From Plasmodium coatneyi (taxonomy: Eukaryota > Apicomplexa > Aconoidasida > Haemosporida > Plasmodiidae), in the NCBI RefSeq assembly GCF_001680005.1, contig NC_033563.1, positions 620,001 to 684,000 of the forward strand: 64,000 bases of DNA. Direction: 5' to 3'. Shown here piece after piece: positions 22,780-35,129 of the stretch (position 1 is the stretch's first letter; the number at the start of each line of letters is the position of its first letter). The position numbers were made by a program, and so were the translations under genes. Below the pieces are notes generated by a model. It saw only the letters and a list, made by a program, of their open reading frames with translations, searched no databases and was not told the origin of the DNA.

Positions 22780-23592
22780 ATGACACCTTTAACAAAACAT
22801 TCAATATTTATTTCTGTACTTTACTCTTCGTGGGCACAATACCCTACCCATGTAAGATAATAGGAACTCCTGCTACATTTTTCAAAATTTGACGCACACA
22901 TATATTCATTATGATTAGGAGAAATTTTTTTTATCCATTTTTGCTGAGTGAGCAGGGGGGGAAGGGAAGGTGAGGGGGTTAGGAGGAAGGGGTATGAAGG
23001 AAGAAGACGAGGGGTTAAGGGAAGGGGAATAGTGCATGGTGGTAGCTGGTAGGTGGGTTGTTAGGTGGAAGGAAGGTCGAAGAAAGGTTGTTAGGGGTGT
23101 TAGAAGGAAGATGGTATGTTTATTGTTAAGGGTTGAAGGAAGGAGGAAGGGGGCGGGGGGAAGGGAAGATCATCGCTTCCGCCCCCTTCATTTTATTTTG
23201 TATAATAATACTTATACATTCTAAGGAAATTATAAACATATTACTTTTTTTTCTTCTTTTAGGTGAGTGCACATGGTACAAAATTGTATGGTAAAGGGCC
23301 ACGAAGTGCGGGACTCTATGATTTATATGATTTGTCCGATGCAAGCACTATAAGTAGTGCAGGTTCATTAAATGGTGGAACTCATGCGAGAACAAAAGAG
23401 CACCAGCATAATAAATACCCCTATGGTGGAAATAATGGTTCCTGCAAGAACGGCAACACAAATTCGAATCCACCGAACAGAGCACATAACAAAGCGCAAA
23501 ATAGGAAAGGAGACGTGGGGTGCTCAAGCAAAGGCAGAACATTTTTTAATAAGTCGACAGGTTGTAAGATGAGTACTAAAGCCTGGTTATGA
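22780..23592 (+). CDS. F2: F-family protein ending before its membrane spans
   Basis: Exon 1 is 22780-22851 (24 codons, MTPLTKHSIFISVLYSSW then AQYPTH). Exon 2 is 23263-23592 (109 codons plus TGA), in phase at CAT|GTAAGA and TTTTAG|GTGAGT. The exon 2 product is polar: KGPRSAGLYDLYDLSDAS, then Asn/Lys-rich sequence with GDVGCSSK. TGA at 23590-23592 and TAA at 23617-23619 precede, in the same frame, sequence that still encodes two membrane spans (IFSLAS...; LIAAALLVLVLIYMGILLWF) up to TAG 23839-23841. The gene is either a pseudogene or makes a soluble product of about 133 residues. F5 is a close duplicate with the same TGA. GLYDLYDL also occurs in F4. Function is unknown. Confidence 0.65.
22940..23165 (+). 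repeat. Telomere-like GGTTGTTAGG tract in F2 intron
   Basis: GGTAGGTGGGTTGTTAGGTGGAAGG-type units fill most of the intron, as in F5 (53385-53870). Confidence 0.7.
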
Positions 23593-23841
23593 CTTATATT
23601 GTGCAGTTTAATTTTTTAACCAATAGTTCTACTTTCCACAGCTGTCGTTATTTTTTCCCTTGCCTCAAGTGCACAAATAATGCCATTTCAAATGGGTCCT
23701 CCACTTATAGCGGCAGCACTTTTAGTCTTAGTATTAATCTATATGGGTATACTGCTATGGTTTTACCGCTTCAAAGTATGGATTCGTTGTATTGAAAAGA
23801 ACATCAACCTACAAAACTGTGCATTATATAGACAACAATAG
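23593..23841 (+). pseudogene. Stranded membrane-span region of F2
   Basis: In frame with F2 exon 2, this region encodes a span of the LLSTAVVIFSLAS type, a loop (AQIMPFQMGPP), a second span and a basic tail (YRFKVWIRCIEKN). It is reachable only by reading through TGA 23590-23592 and TAA 23617-23619. The protein sequence after the stops is well kept between F2 and F5. Confidence 0.65.
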
Positions 23842-24062
23842 AAAATTTGTTCATTAAAGGAATAACACAACAATACAAAATTTGTTCATTAAAGGAATAA
23901 CAAACAATACAAAAGTTGTGCATTAAAGGAATAACAAACAATAGAAAACATTGTGTATTGAAGAGAACAACAAACAATAGCAAACATTGTTCATTAAAGG
24001 AACATACAAACAATAGCAAACATTGTCCATTAAAGGAATAACAAACAAGAACCACAACCACC
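23842..24062 (+). repeat. TTGTTCATTAAAGGAATAACAAACAATA repeats after F2
   Basis: About six imperfect units of 34-36 bp directly downstream of F2. The same array follows F5 at 54580-54760. It is likely 3' UTR or intergenic. Confidence 0.8.
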
Positions 24063-25660
24063 AAAATAGACCAATCTGAAGAATGGAAGGGGGGGGGTAA
24101 ATTCTAATTATTCCTCATTCTAATGAGCAATTTCTAATGTTATATTGTGATTTTATGTATTTGTCAGATCGACTTATTTATCGTGTTCTGTGACATAAGT
24201 ATGATAGAGTTCATGTGTGATGTTCTATATATATGATATATATGTGTTTGAATAATATGTCGTAATGAGCTCCTTTTCCCTTTTTTTTTCTCCTTTCGCC
24301 ATACATTTTTCTATTATATATTTTTTGGCCCAACTTTTTCTTTTGCACTTTAAATAATAATGTATGTTATTGTAGGAATTAAATAAAAAAATAATGCACA
24401 TATAGTAGAAATATGTGTGAATTTCTTCTCCCCTCTTTTTTTTTAATTTTTCTTTTCTCTTTTTTTATTTCTTTTTTTTTTTTAATGCATAATTTAAGAA
24501 GGAATGGTCTCAACATAAATAAATTGCCACACATAAAATAACTGTCAGCAAATAAAGTTAAAAAAGGGAAAATTGCAAGAAAGGGAAAGTCAAAGAAGGA
24601 GTTGTTCCCAGGAAAATTTTCTAGGAGAAATATATAACCAACAGATTTCCTAAGAAAAGTGGAAAAAAATAAAAAGTTACCATCAATAGTTATTAGGGGA
24701 AACTATACCTGAATAAGGATCACACCCTACTGTATTCCACACGCCGATATATGTATCTTAACTAGCATGAAGGGTCATGGACCACCATGGACCATTTTAT
24801 GAACCCATTTTATGGACCATTATGAACCACAATGGATCATTATGGACCCATTTTATGGACCACAATGGATCATTATGTACTATTGTGTATCAGTATAAAT
24901 TTCTGCTGCGCCCACGATACATTCCTTGTGCTTTACACACGCATGTACAATATCCCATTAAGGAATATAATATAGTTTAAAAAATAGATTATATGCTTAC
25001 GGGGAAAAAAGTGGATCATTACTTGCTTCCTTCCTTCCCTTCTGTATATATGTTGCATCAGCACGTTAAGTAACCCCAATGTTCACTTATAATGGTTATT
25101 GAAGTATGCACAAAAGAAGCACCTCCGTCTAACTAACTTCTCTATAGAAAACAATAAAATGGGGGAAGAGAACAACTTTCCTTCCTATACATGAGCTTTT
25201 AAAAATATATTCTATGAATCACTCTCTGTTTATTATATATATATATATATATATATAAATGTACACAGAAGGGGGAAGTTACGTTTTTATAGGCATACGA
25301 ACTCCATAAGAATTGCATAAAAATAAGTAATAAAATAATTTTTTTTTTTTTGAATAATCAAGTGCGTACACAATCCTAATAATATAATGAACCCATGAAA
25401 AAGTGTACAAAGGATTTTAAATTATCGTTCCCATCCTCTGTTCTATCTTACTATATGAACACATTATTTTACAATTGTAGCCATAACTTTTTATACCCAA
25501 GGGGATTTAGCACATATATGTGCATAATATATGGTACCCTTGCGATAATATAAGGTGTATATTATTAGAAGAATGACAAATTCAGTACATACACATGAAT
25601 AATCACATTTCGAAATATGTAAAAATACAAAAGTAGAAATGCTATATGGTCAAATAAGGA
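24063..25660. other. F2-K2 intergenic region
   Basis: AT-rich, no supported gene. It holds a short array of ATGGACCATTATGAACCACA units at about 24776-24880 and a TA microsatellite near 25235. From 24063 to about 25270 it parallels 54780-55940 downstream of F5, marking the right end of the duplicated block. Confidence 0.5.
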
Positions 25661-25667
25661 ATACATT

Positions 25668-25690
25668 TCTAATATGAATTTACAATATAT
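25668..25690 (+). promoter_or_regulatory. Conserved element before KIR K2 start
   Basis: ATTTCTAATATGAATTTACA here resembles ATTTTAAATATAAATTCAAT before K3 (28264-28283), ATTTTAAATATAAGTTCAAT before K9 (62708-62727) and ATTTCAAATATGAATTCATT before K5 (39188-39207). In each case it lies about 20-60 bp before the inferred ATG. It may be core promoter or 5' UTR. Confidence 0.5.
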
Positions 25691-25709
25691 AAGATAATGT
25701 ACACTGACA

Positions 25710-27178
25710 ATGGGAAGTGATAAGAAAGAGGAAGAGGAGGTTCGTTCTCTTCCCCATTCTAAATGCATAAATATGAAACTGTATAATACATGTACAGTCA
25801 CGCATAACATAATATAGTAAATTAGTAAAATGGATTGTGCGCACATATATATATATATACACTGCATGAATTACATTTATAGGAAGGACCATGTTTTAAA
25901 GATAAATTACCTTCCAAGAAAAATTACTATGATAGATTCGATGTCATGTCTGGTACATGTGAATGTCCCTCTGACGATGAAAAAAGGAACCAGTTGAAGG
26001 GGAATTCCGAAATTAGTAATTGCTCAGATATAATTGTAAATGGTGCCTGTTGTTTATCCACACTTAATGGTCTCTCTGGATCTATTAAGGAGCAGTGTGA
26101 TTTTCTATATTTTTGGATTGGGGACATAGTATTCGATCAATGTATCGGCACTTCGTTCCAAAGTACTATGGAAATTATTTATGCTGCACTGAAAACTTGG
26201 GTTGTCACAGAAGAATGCACAAAACAGTACAATAATAACATTGATAAAACCCTCTTCCAAAATCGAAAATTAGTATTCGACTACTACCACGACTACAAGG
26301 AATTGCAATCATTATTAGGGAGTATAGAGTCCAAGTGCATTACTGAGTGTACAGGTTACCTGGATAAAGTTAAAGCAGCATGCCCTATTGTAGAGAATGA
26401 TTGCAAACAAAATGGGGGACCAAATTCGACGTATCAATTTTGTAAATGGTTTAAGAAGCAAAATGAAAGCAATGATGGAGGGGGAAATTACTGTGAGACG
26501 GACAAACTTCAAAAATTAAGATGCCAGGGAAACCCAGATTCTTCAGGTCCAGGTAGTACGGGACACCAGTCTCCTGGTTCTTCCGGTCCAGATAGTACGG
26601 GACACCAGTCTCCTGGTTCTTCCGGTCCAGGTAGTACTGGTTATCAGCATACAGGTACCCTTGCACCTACAACCAATTCTGGGATGGACACCACCGCAGT
26701 TGGTACAGTGTCGACTTTGGCTGCAGTCGGTCTACCAGCGGCTGTCACCTTCCTCCTATATAAAGTGAGTAATAATTATAATATACCTATATATAACATA
26801 TATGTTATATATATGTCGATATATATACGTATATATAACTATATATATATATTTATGCCCTTATACCTCCTCTTTCCACTCCTTTCCTTTTTTATTTTTT
26901 AGTATAATTTCCTACCTACTTTATTCCGGAAGCAATTTAGAAACCAACTTAGAGGAGGAAGAAGAGGAAAAAGAAGTTTTGTTAAACGTGCCTTTGACGA
27001 AGATGCATTCACAGACGACGACACTTCCACAAAATTATACACTAGCGATGCTTCCATAAGAGCAGATTCGACAGATGGAGCATCTACGATCTATGATGAA
27101 CGACAAGAACCACAACGAAGCCAACAAAGACAACAACAGGGTCGCCAAAGAAATAATATTCCTTATCAACGTATGTAG
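25710..27178 (+). CDS. KIR: K2: KIR protein, three exons
   Basis: Exons 25710-25739 (MGSDKKEEEE), 25883-26764 and 26903-27178 give about 395 residues. The start was chosen because it gives a 143-bp phase-0 intron, as in the other KIRs here, and lies just after the conserved upstream element; an earlier ATG at 25573 is less likely. Exon 2 is the Cys-rich ectodomain (CFKDKLPSKKNYYDRF, CDFLYFWIGD, FDYYHDYKEL, CKWFKKQ) with a three-fold SSGPGSTGHQ-like repeat before the membrane span (VGLPAAVTFLLYK). Exon 3 is the cytoplasmic tail, strongly basic then acidic (YNFLPTLFRKQF ... DDDTSTKLYTSD), with the family ending NNIPYQRM. Five hydrophilic repeats of the same SGPGSTGHQ type also occur once in K1. 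It is pir-superfamily and likely exported to the red-cell membrane. Confidence 0.9.
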
Positions 27179-28306
27179 AACACGCAACACATGTAATATA
27201 TTGAATAAAAATACTTACCGTTAAGCAAAAAAAAAAAACAATATTGAAAAAAAAAAAAAGAAGTTGAACCTCCCCCCTCCCCTCCTACTACTACTACTAT
27301 TATTGCTACTCACATCATCACCATTCATCATCATCATAAAATCATAAAGAAGAAAGGGACGGAAAGAATGGGGTGCATGTACATATTACACGAGAGGAGT
27401 GTACATATTGCATGTAGGAGTACTATTATTATTGCAGAAGTGCAAAAGTACATATACATTTCTGTTCACATATAAACAATTCCGTATAATTCCATATATT
27501 ATGTGTAACTTCATTCATCCAAAAAATAATTGAGCTATTTTCAATAAATATTGAATAAATATGTGAATGTAATATTTAATAAATATGTAAGCACATTCAA
27601 CGGAAGAAAGAAGATAGAATGTCTTCTCCTTACATATATAAATTGTATACAATATATAGATATGTATGTACGTTAAGGAAAAAAGTCCCCTTAATAATTT
27701 CTTTCCTGAATAAGAGTATGAATAAAAGTAAGAATAAGAGTAAAAGTACAAAATAAACAACGTGCTCACTCAATTTTTTGCCCTCCAAAAAAGGAATTTA
27801 CGCCCTCCGCCCTCCCCACTTCCGAACAACTTTCCCCCTATATACCTAATAAATAGGAGGAGTAGTGAGTTAATAATAATAGAATACTACGCTCTCCATA
27901 TATAAAACATTACCATATAATATCACAGGGAATGAATAAAAAATGTGATGAGATCTTGATGTTCCCCTTTCCCCCTTATTTTATGATTCCGTGCTCATTT
28001 GTTAAGGTTCTTACATGAATTATATATATAACAATTGGATGCACATACATATAATACATTACCATCTTGTGAAAGTTGAACAAGGTGTGTATATTATTCG
28101 TAAGAATAGTGGCAGTAGAAATTTTTAACATATGTACACACTTTTGCATAGTAATAATCCTAAGAAGCTTATGTGCAAGCGAGCACAAGGAGAAGAAAAG
28201 AAGTTCCTTGTACACACACATATATGTGTACATTCTGCATGAATATATATAAATAGGAAGAACATTTTAAATATAAATTCAATATAGGCAGGAGTACACG
28301 TAAACC
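27179..28306. other. K2-K3 intergenic region
   Basis: AT-rich. Contains ACT/ATC triplet runs (about 27287-27340) and, at 28264-28283, the conserved KIR upstream element. No gene seen. Confidence 0.5.
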
Positions 28307-30936
28307 ATGGCACCAGCAAACCAAACGTCGACAGCAACACTAACGGTAAAAAAACACTACTACATTCATAATGTGTATACATATATATATACATATGTAC
28401 ATATATACACATATATGTATATGTATATATATATGTACTTAGATATATGTATATATACATGTATATATGTTTTCCTTCGTTAATTATATATATATAGAAG
28501 GAGAACTTGGAAGATCTGCCCTCATATTTTAACTACTATAAAAAATTCAATGATAAGAAGGGTAACTGTGATAATTTGGGGTCCACGCAGGGGGTGGAGG
28601 ATAAAGTAAGTGCATATCAGGGTCTTCAGAGTTATGCTGAAACAATTGTAAAAGCACTCTGTTATGTACTAAAAATGAGCACGGGCGATACATTATATGG
28701 GGAACGTTATAATTTTTTTTATTTTTGGCTGGGGGACATCTTATCTAACCATTTGAAGGAAGCACATAACTTTTCCAATGATATGGGGGAAATTTACAAT
28801 GATCTGGGGTCGCCGATTACGGCTCCAAATGAATGCAAAAATCTATATCCTACTATTGACGGAGACACCTTCAATCAAAGAAAAGCCATATTCGACTACT
28901 CTCACGACGAACAAACCTTACTAACGCAGTTAGGGAATGATGATGGTGTTGGTGGTAACAAGACTTGTGATACAACCTATCATGATCACCTACAGAACAT
29001 TCAGTCAGCATGTTCCGCTGTAGCTTCCTACTGCAATGACAGTGAAACAAAGAAGGATGCATATTGTACAAAATTTAAAGCAGACTATGAAAAATACTGC
29101 AAGGATCAGGCCAAACTAGCACAATTAACATGTACTAAAGTGGAGGACGACGTTGATGACGATGGACCGGAAGGAATACTAGGGGTACGTTCCATGTACC
29201 CGTTCACTTCATCCATTCATTTCTTCCTACATGTCTATCTTTTAAAAATAAAAAGAATAGAAAGAATAAGGAAGTGAAGGAATAAGGAAGGAAAGAAGGA
29301 ATAAGTAGGAAAGAAGGAATAAGTAGGAAAGAAGGAATAAGCAGGAATAAGAAGGAAAGAAGGAAATAAGGAATAAGAAGGAAAGAAGGAAAAAGAAGGA
29401 ATAAAAAGGAAAGAAGGGATAAGAAGGAAAGAAGGAATAAGAAGGAAAGAAGTAATAAGAACCAATAAGAAGGAATAAGAAGGAATAAGAAGGAATAAGA
29501 AGGAAAGAAGGAAAGAAGGAAAGAAAAAGAAAAAAAAATACATATATATACATATATATATATATATACTTGCACATATTTTCTGTTCATTATACTTGTA
29601 GAGTACACATTTGGAAGCAGTGCAATCAAAATTAAAGTATTATGAAGAATTAGATGGGGGCTCAGAGGGTTGTGGTGATACAAATAGTATCGTCCAGAAG
29701 GTAAAGGGAAAATTAAATTACCATATAGGGGTTGAGAATAATGCGAAGGAGATTGTAAGTGCCTGGTGTTACACGTACAAAATGATGAGCAACAGTAACC
29801 CCAATGAGGATTATTGTGTTGCTTTGTATTATTGGATAGGGCATACACTATTAAACGGTGAGTGGAATGTGACTGATTTAGAAGGTCTCGTGGAGGACAT
29901 TTACAAAGAGTTGAAGGGGTGGAAGGTCTTAACACGATGTAACAATGTGGACACTAGTGCTGACGAAACCACTTTCAATGAACGAAAAAAAGTGTTCGAA
30001 AACCTTCAACAATATAACATTATAAAGGCACAATTAGAAAAGAATAAAGAGGCTTCGCTCCCTAATGGTCCGAAGTGTACGAAGGCTTATTCGAACCAAT
30101 TGCAGGACGTGATTAAAGCTCTGGGTGAGGAGCACACTAAATGTAATGAACCACATAAGAAGAGTGTTAGTGATCCATATTGTACCCATTTTTTAACAAT
30201 TTGTCAACAATGTACTCCCGAACAACTATCCAAATTGAAATGTGAAAAAGTAGAAACTCCAGCTCTAGCTCCCCAAATCCAGAATCAGCACACTGCAGCA
30301 ATAACTGGTTCTACACCCAACACAGCAGATACAACAATTCCCGCCGCTGTGTCTGGCGGACTTACTACAATAGGACTTCCTACAATCGTCTTCCTTTTAT
30401 ATAAAGTGAGTGATACTACAATTATAGTTTCAAAATATAAATAATAATAATAGTGCTTATTATTATTTATTATTTCTTCCTTATTTAGAACAATAAATAT
30501 AAAATAACGTGTGTAAATGCATATACATATACACACACATATATATAATTAGGATATGTAAATATATATGTATGTATACATATTTATATATGTCTGTATA
30601 ATACATATTTTTACATCCTCCTTCCTTCTTTTTTTTTTTTCTTCTTTTTTCCATTCTTAGTATACCAATTTATTTTCTGGAATACATAACACTTTTGGAG
30701 GAAAAGGAAACAGAAAAAAAAGAACAACAATTGAAAGCACCTTTGACAACACATTCACAGAAGACGACGACGACGACACCTTAACAGCAGATAGTTCAAC
30801 GGAATACTCCACACTTAGTTCGACGATAGGTGACGATTCTACAGATGCTTCTACCGTATATGGTGGTAGGCAACCAGCATCCAGAGGAAGAAGTAATAAC
30901 AGGAGGGGAAAGAACATTAGTTATCAACGTATGTAA
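28307..30936 (+). CDS. KIR: K3: KIR protein with two tandem ectodomains
   Basis: Exons 28307-28345, 28498-29184, 29602-30405 and 30661-30936 are all phase 0 and give about 601 residues. Exon 1 is MAPANQTSTATLT. Exon 2 is a full Cys-rich KIR domain (LPSYFNYYKKFND, ALCYVLKM, FFYFWLGDIL, APNECKNLYP) but runs into EGILG|GTACGT without a membrane span. Exon 3 is a second, divergent domain (LEAVQSKLKYYEEL, SAWCYTYKMM, ALYYWIGHTL, TFNERKKVF) that does end in the span (GLTTIGLPTIVFLLYK). Exon 4 is the cytoplasmic tail (YTNLFSGIHNTFGGKGNRKK ... NISYQRM). Absence of a stop, span or tail exon between the domains argues for one gene and not two. Exon 2 is most like K7, so the gene looks like a fusion of two KIR units. 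Confidence 0.88.
29265..29545 (+). repeat. GGAATAAGAAGGAAAGAA purine tract in K3 intron 2
   Basis: Tandem AAGAAGGAAT/AAGAAGGAAAG units fill the intron joining the two ectodomain exons. They are the complement of the CCTTCTTATTCC tracts near F2 and F5. Confidence 0.8.
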
Positions 30937-32011
30937 AACACAACACATTGTGTGGAATTTAATGACCCCCAATAATACCACACTCTAATAATAATACACC
31001 ACACTAAACTATACTACTACTACATTACACTACACTACTACTACACTATTACTACACTATACTACACTACACTAAACTACACTGACACTATACTCCACTA
31101 CACTACTACTACACTATTACTACACTATACTGCACTACACTAAACTACACTAGTACTACACTAAACTACACTAGTACTACACTAAACTACACTAGTACTA
31201 CACTAAACTACACTAACACTACTACTACAACAAATTATGTAATATATATGCGTAGAAGCAGAATCACGGGAAGAAGGTTGTGTTGGAAAAAAAAGGAAAA
31301 AAAATTTTCCCATCCATGTATACATACCTATAATATTGTGCATCACATATCATAATTATTGTATAAGCATAAAAATAAAAAAAAAAAAAAGGTCCTCCTC
31401 CCCCCTTTTGAGTGTGCGCCAAAAAATATGACGCATTCCTTTAAGCAGTTCTTACTCACCCTTTATATCTAAAATAAAATAAAATAAATTTTTTTTAGTG
31501 TATATATATAATTTCTAATGCTCAAAATATGAACAACTTGCTCCTACTGTACACCGTTAGAAGGAAAGTGCGATACATACAACTGAAAGAAAAAATGATC
31601 ACATTATTTTTTTTTTTTTTTTTTTCCTTCGCTCTCTCTCCCTCTATATATAGAAAAAAATACTAATCACATTAATTAATTTTTGAAAAAACATAATATA
31701 ATTATGTAACTAAAATGAACTTTTTGTTTTTTTAACTCTGCTAAATTGTCACATTTTTCGTATTAATTATTATACATTCTAATTATTTCTTCATTTTAAA
31801 ATATATATATGTAACACACAATAATAATAGAATAAGAAATCGCTCGCAGAATGATTGAATTTAACACATTCTATATTAACAGAAGAAAAGGAAATAATCA
31901 TATAGCCTATTTAATGTATATAAGAGAAAAAGGAAATTTTTCATTTTAAACATTCTTTTTTTTTACACTAAAAAAAAAAAAAACAAACAAAAAAGAAGCA
32001 AACAAAACAAA
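30937..32011 (+). promoter_or_regulatory. K3-F3 intergenic region and F3 upstream region
   Basis: An ACTACACTA/ACTAAACTACACT microsatellite spans about 30990-31225. From about 31558 the sequence resembles the F1 upstream region. An A-run ending ...AAAAGAAGCAAAC, as in other F genes (AAGGAAGCAAAAACAAA before F2 and F5), lies just before the F3 ATG. No gene here. Confidence 0.5.
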
Positions 32012-33111
32012 ATGGTACCCATACCTTTAACAAAACTTTCAATACTCACCTTTGCCCTATCGGCCTCGTTCCTTTGGCACCATACTAAATATGTAAGATT
32101 AGGAGTACCTGTTACACACACTTATATTAAAAATAAATATATTTGTCACACACACACATACACATTTACTATTATGATTAAGGAAAATTTTTTTCTTCCT
32201 TCTATTTTTGCTGAGTGATGGGGGGTTCGGAAGGGTCTAAGGAAGGAACGGTTCTAAGGATGGAAGGCGGGGGGAAGGGGAAGGGAATGTTTTCCCTTCG
32301 CCTTCCCTTAAACCTTCCTTCTTCCTTTAATTTTGTGTAATAACACTTATATGTGTTATGTAAATTATGAATGTACATTTTCTGCTTAACCATTTTTCTT
32401 TTTTTTTAGGTGAGTGCTGTAAGCACATATGATTCCTCAGACTCAAGCAGTACAAGCAGTATAAGCAGTGAAGGATCAACATCATCAACAAGTGGTCGAA
32501 CTTACACAGGGACAAAAGTGCATAGTCCATTTTTTCATAAAAGTTATAAAGACCCCTCTAGAAACACTTCTCTTGGTTCAAATGGAACATCTAAAAAATC
32601 AAATTGCAAAAATTTCACTTCAAAATTCGATTCAAATTTTGATTCAAATTTTGATTTAGGTGTAGATTTAACACATTTACCACATGGAAGAAAGAGCAAA
32701 AATAACAACACCCGAAAGAATAGCACCTTGCGAGACAAATGTCGAAGGTTGTATAGAAAATGTAAATATGGGAAATTCAAACATAGAAGTTTATTACTCC
32801 TTACATTGGTAGTGGTGGCACTTTGTTTATTTGTTTTGTCCAGTGTAAGCTCAAATATGGGAGCTCTTATTTCCGGTTCCGGCGAACTCGCAAAAAAATT
32901 AGAACCTTTAATAACTACAATAACTGTGGGAACTGGGAACACTGCACAAACTGTAGAAACTTCGGTTTTCCCAGTTCCAGTATCCTCAGCAACCGCAGTC
33001 ATAATATTAGCGACTTCTACAATTGTAGCCCTTGCATATGTGGGTGCAATATGTGGGTTCCACTACTGTAAAGCAAGGAAGAAATACAATAAATCGAAGT
33101 CCAATTTATAA
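32012..33111 (+). CDS. F3: two-exon, two-membrane-span protein of unknown function
   Basis: Exon 1 is 32012-32092 (27 codons, MVPIPLTKLSILTFALSASF then LWHHTKY). Exon 2 is 32410-33111 (233 codons plus stop). The phase-0 junction is TAT|GTAAGA to TTTTAG|GTGAGT, the same as in F2. Exon 2 opens VSAVSTYDSSDSSSTSS, a Ser/Thr-rich stretch, followed by a basic Asn/Lys/Arg region. The first span is HRSLLLLTLVVVALCLFVL, the loop about 45 residues, and the second span TAVIILATSTIVALAYVGAI. It ends in a Cys- and Lys-rich tail (CKARKKYNKSKSNL). Its reading frame is intact, unlike F2 and F5, so it is a good reference member of the family. The topology resembles Plasmodium two-TM exported families in general, but no specific family is assigned. 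Confidence 0.75.
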
Positions 33112-34185
33112 TTAATGAATTCTTCCTTTTTTCCCTTTTTGTTGTCTTTTCTCTCCCCCATTTCCTTCCCCATATATTTTTCCATATTATATATATATTT
33201 TTCTTTTTGCCCAACTTTTTGTGCACATTTTTGCATACCTATGCTTCAAACATCTTAAAAAATATGTGCATATAGTTTTTTTTTCAGTATGGATGATCAA
33301 TTCCTGCTTCAACATATATGTGGGGAGGGGGAGGGTTCTTGATTGTGTCCAATCCAAACCACTTCAATGTATACACCAGTCTTATACATGTTGGTATGGA
33401 TAGGGTATGGACAGGGTGAACTGAGCACCTACATTTCCTGTGAAAGGAAGGGAAAGTTTTCGTTCATTGAAGGTGTTTTTGGATAGTGGTTAATGGTAGG
33501 TGCATTGCACTATCAGTACGTGCGTGCGCTCTTCCTTTCCTGACCCTATAATATGGTCCACGTTTCTGTATGGACGAGGGGAAGGTTGTTAGGGGTGGTA
33601 GGTGGAAGGGCGTATTTTGAGGGAAGTGTGCAGTGGGGTGCAGATTTGGGTGTTAGGTGGTAAGGTGGTAGGTGGGTTGTTAGGATGGTGGTAGGTGGGT
33701 TGTTAGGATGGTGGTAGGTGGGTTGTTAGGATGGTGGTAGGTGGGTTGTTAGGATGGTGGTAGTTGGGTTGTTAGGATGGTGGTAGGTGGGTTGTTAGGT
33801 GGGTGGTAGGTGGGTTGTTAGGTGGGTGGTAGGTGGGTTGTTAGGTGGGTGGTAGGTGGGTTGTTAGGTGGGTGATAGGTGGGTTGTTAGGGTGGTGGTA
33901 GGGTGGTAGTTGGGTTGTTACGGGTGTTAGAAGGAAGGGTTGAGAGTGTAGGGGTAGGGTCTTTCTAGGTTAATGAATCAACAGTGTGGTCTGCTACTTA
34001 GCTTTCTTAGGGAGGGGTATGCATTAAAGTGTACCTACAGAAAAAAGGAAAAAAAAAAAGGGGGAAAAGGAAATTAATATTAGAAGAAAAGAAGAAGTAA
34101 TAAAAAGGGAAAAGAAAAAAAAAAAATGAAAAAAGAAAAAAACAAATAAAAGGAGAAAAAAAAAAGGAAAGAAACAGTTGAATGA
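33112..34185 (+). repeat. Intergenic region with GGTAGGTGGGTTGTTAGGATGGTG array
   Basis: At about 33640-33920 a unit of about 23 bp (GGTGGTAGGTGGGTTGTTAGG plus AT or TG) is repeated roughly eleven times, in telomere-like GGTTGTTAGG style. The flanks carry no supported gene. The segment 34030-34180 is a purine run. Confidence 0.7.
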
Positions 34186-34450
34186 ATCACTGCGGTGGTG
34201 TGGCATTTCACACTTAGTGCTATAGTATGTCACCCTTAGGTGGGGTGTAGGATTTCGCAATTTACGGGTGTGTGTATAGGATTTAGTATTTTTGGGGTGT
34301 ACGTGTATAGGATTTCACACTTATGTTTAACGTTTTAGGGTATAAGAACTACAATATGGCCTGTGACTTAGCTGTTTTAGGGTTTTTAAGAACAACAATA
34401 TGGCCTGATGTATTTAGCTGTTTTAGGGTTTAAGAACAACAATATGCCTG
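34186..34450 (+). pseudogene. Orphan SICAvar intron fragment
   Basis: Units GGGTGT-ATAGGATTTCGCA/CACTTA, followed by GCCTGTGACTTAGCTGTTTTAGGGTTT and AAGAACAACAATATGGCC, are the sense-strand equivalents of the repeats in the last introns of S2 and S3 (14160-14835, 47515-48110). They sit here in rightward orientation with no SICAvar exon on either side. It is the footprint of a lost or recombined SICAvar gene. Confidence 0.6.
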
Positions 34451-35129
34451 CTACTTTAGCCATCCCCGAGGGTGGGGCAGTACACCCGGAGGGTGCATGC
34501 AAATAGAAAAAAAGAAGGAAAAGAAAGAAAAGAAAAAAAAGGAAGAAAAAAATGAAAGAAAAAGAAAAGAAAGAAAAGGAAGGAAAGGAGGAGGTAGGGT
34601 TAGGAAGAATGAGGCACGTGTACGCTTAAAAGTATAACATGAATTAGAAGGGGGGGGAAGGGTGTAGCTCCGATAAAGGAATGTACATATCACACACATA
34701 TAAATAAAAATATTAACGGTGTACATATTAAGATGGAAAGAAGAAGTGAGGGTAGGTGAATAAAAAGAACTTGTATGTGCATTAAAAAGGGAAAGGGGAA
34801 GCTTATATAATATGATATACACACCTTATGTTTGAATGAGTTCATTTGTAATGTACCTATCAAAAAAAGAAAAAGAGAAAAGGATAAATTATTATTGTTG
34901 AATCATCATGAGTGGAAAGGGAAAGAGAAAAGGGTGTATACTTGTGCAATGCATTATAGTTACCTTGAAAAATTAAGGAGTACATATATATTATTATTAT
35001 TGGGAAGAAGAAAGAAAAAAGAAAAAAAGAACATAAAAGTAAAAGTGAAAGTTTCGGTTTGTAAGTTCTTGTTAATTATAATACCTATGAAACGGGCGAA
35101 AATACGAACTCATCCTTTTTTTATTCCGA
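34451..35129. other. Intergenic region before K4
   Basis: Begins with a short inverted repeat (CCCCGAGGGTGGGG / ACACCCGGAGGGTG near 34465-34495). A purine tract follows, then AT-rich sequence. No gene supported. Confidence 0.4.

Noticed and set aside
22780..23841. A short intron that would splice out the F2/F5 stop codon (GTTATG...CCACAG)
   Set aside because: About 57 bp; the join would shift the frame away from the membrane spans, so it does not rescue the protein.
25573..25584. Alternative K2 start (ATGACAAATTCA|GTACAT)
   Set aside because: In phase, but it would make a 298-bp intron and lies before the conserved KIR upstream element; the ATG at 25710 fits the family better.
29204..29935. 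Long minus-strand frame of 243 codons over K3
   Set aside because: Shadow of the purine-tract intron and of the K3 second ectodomain.
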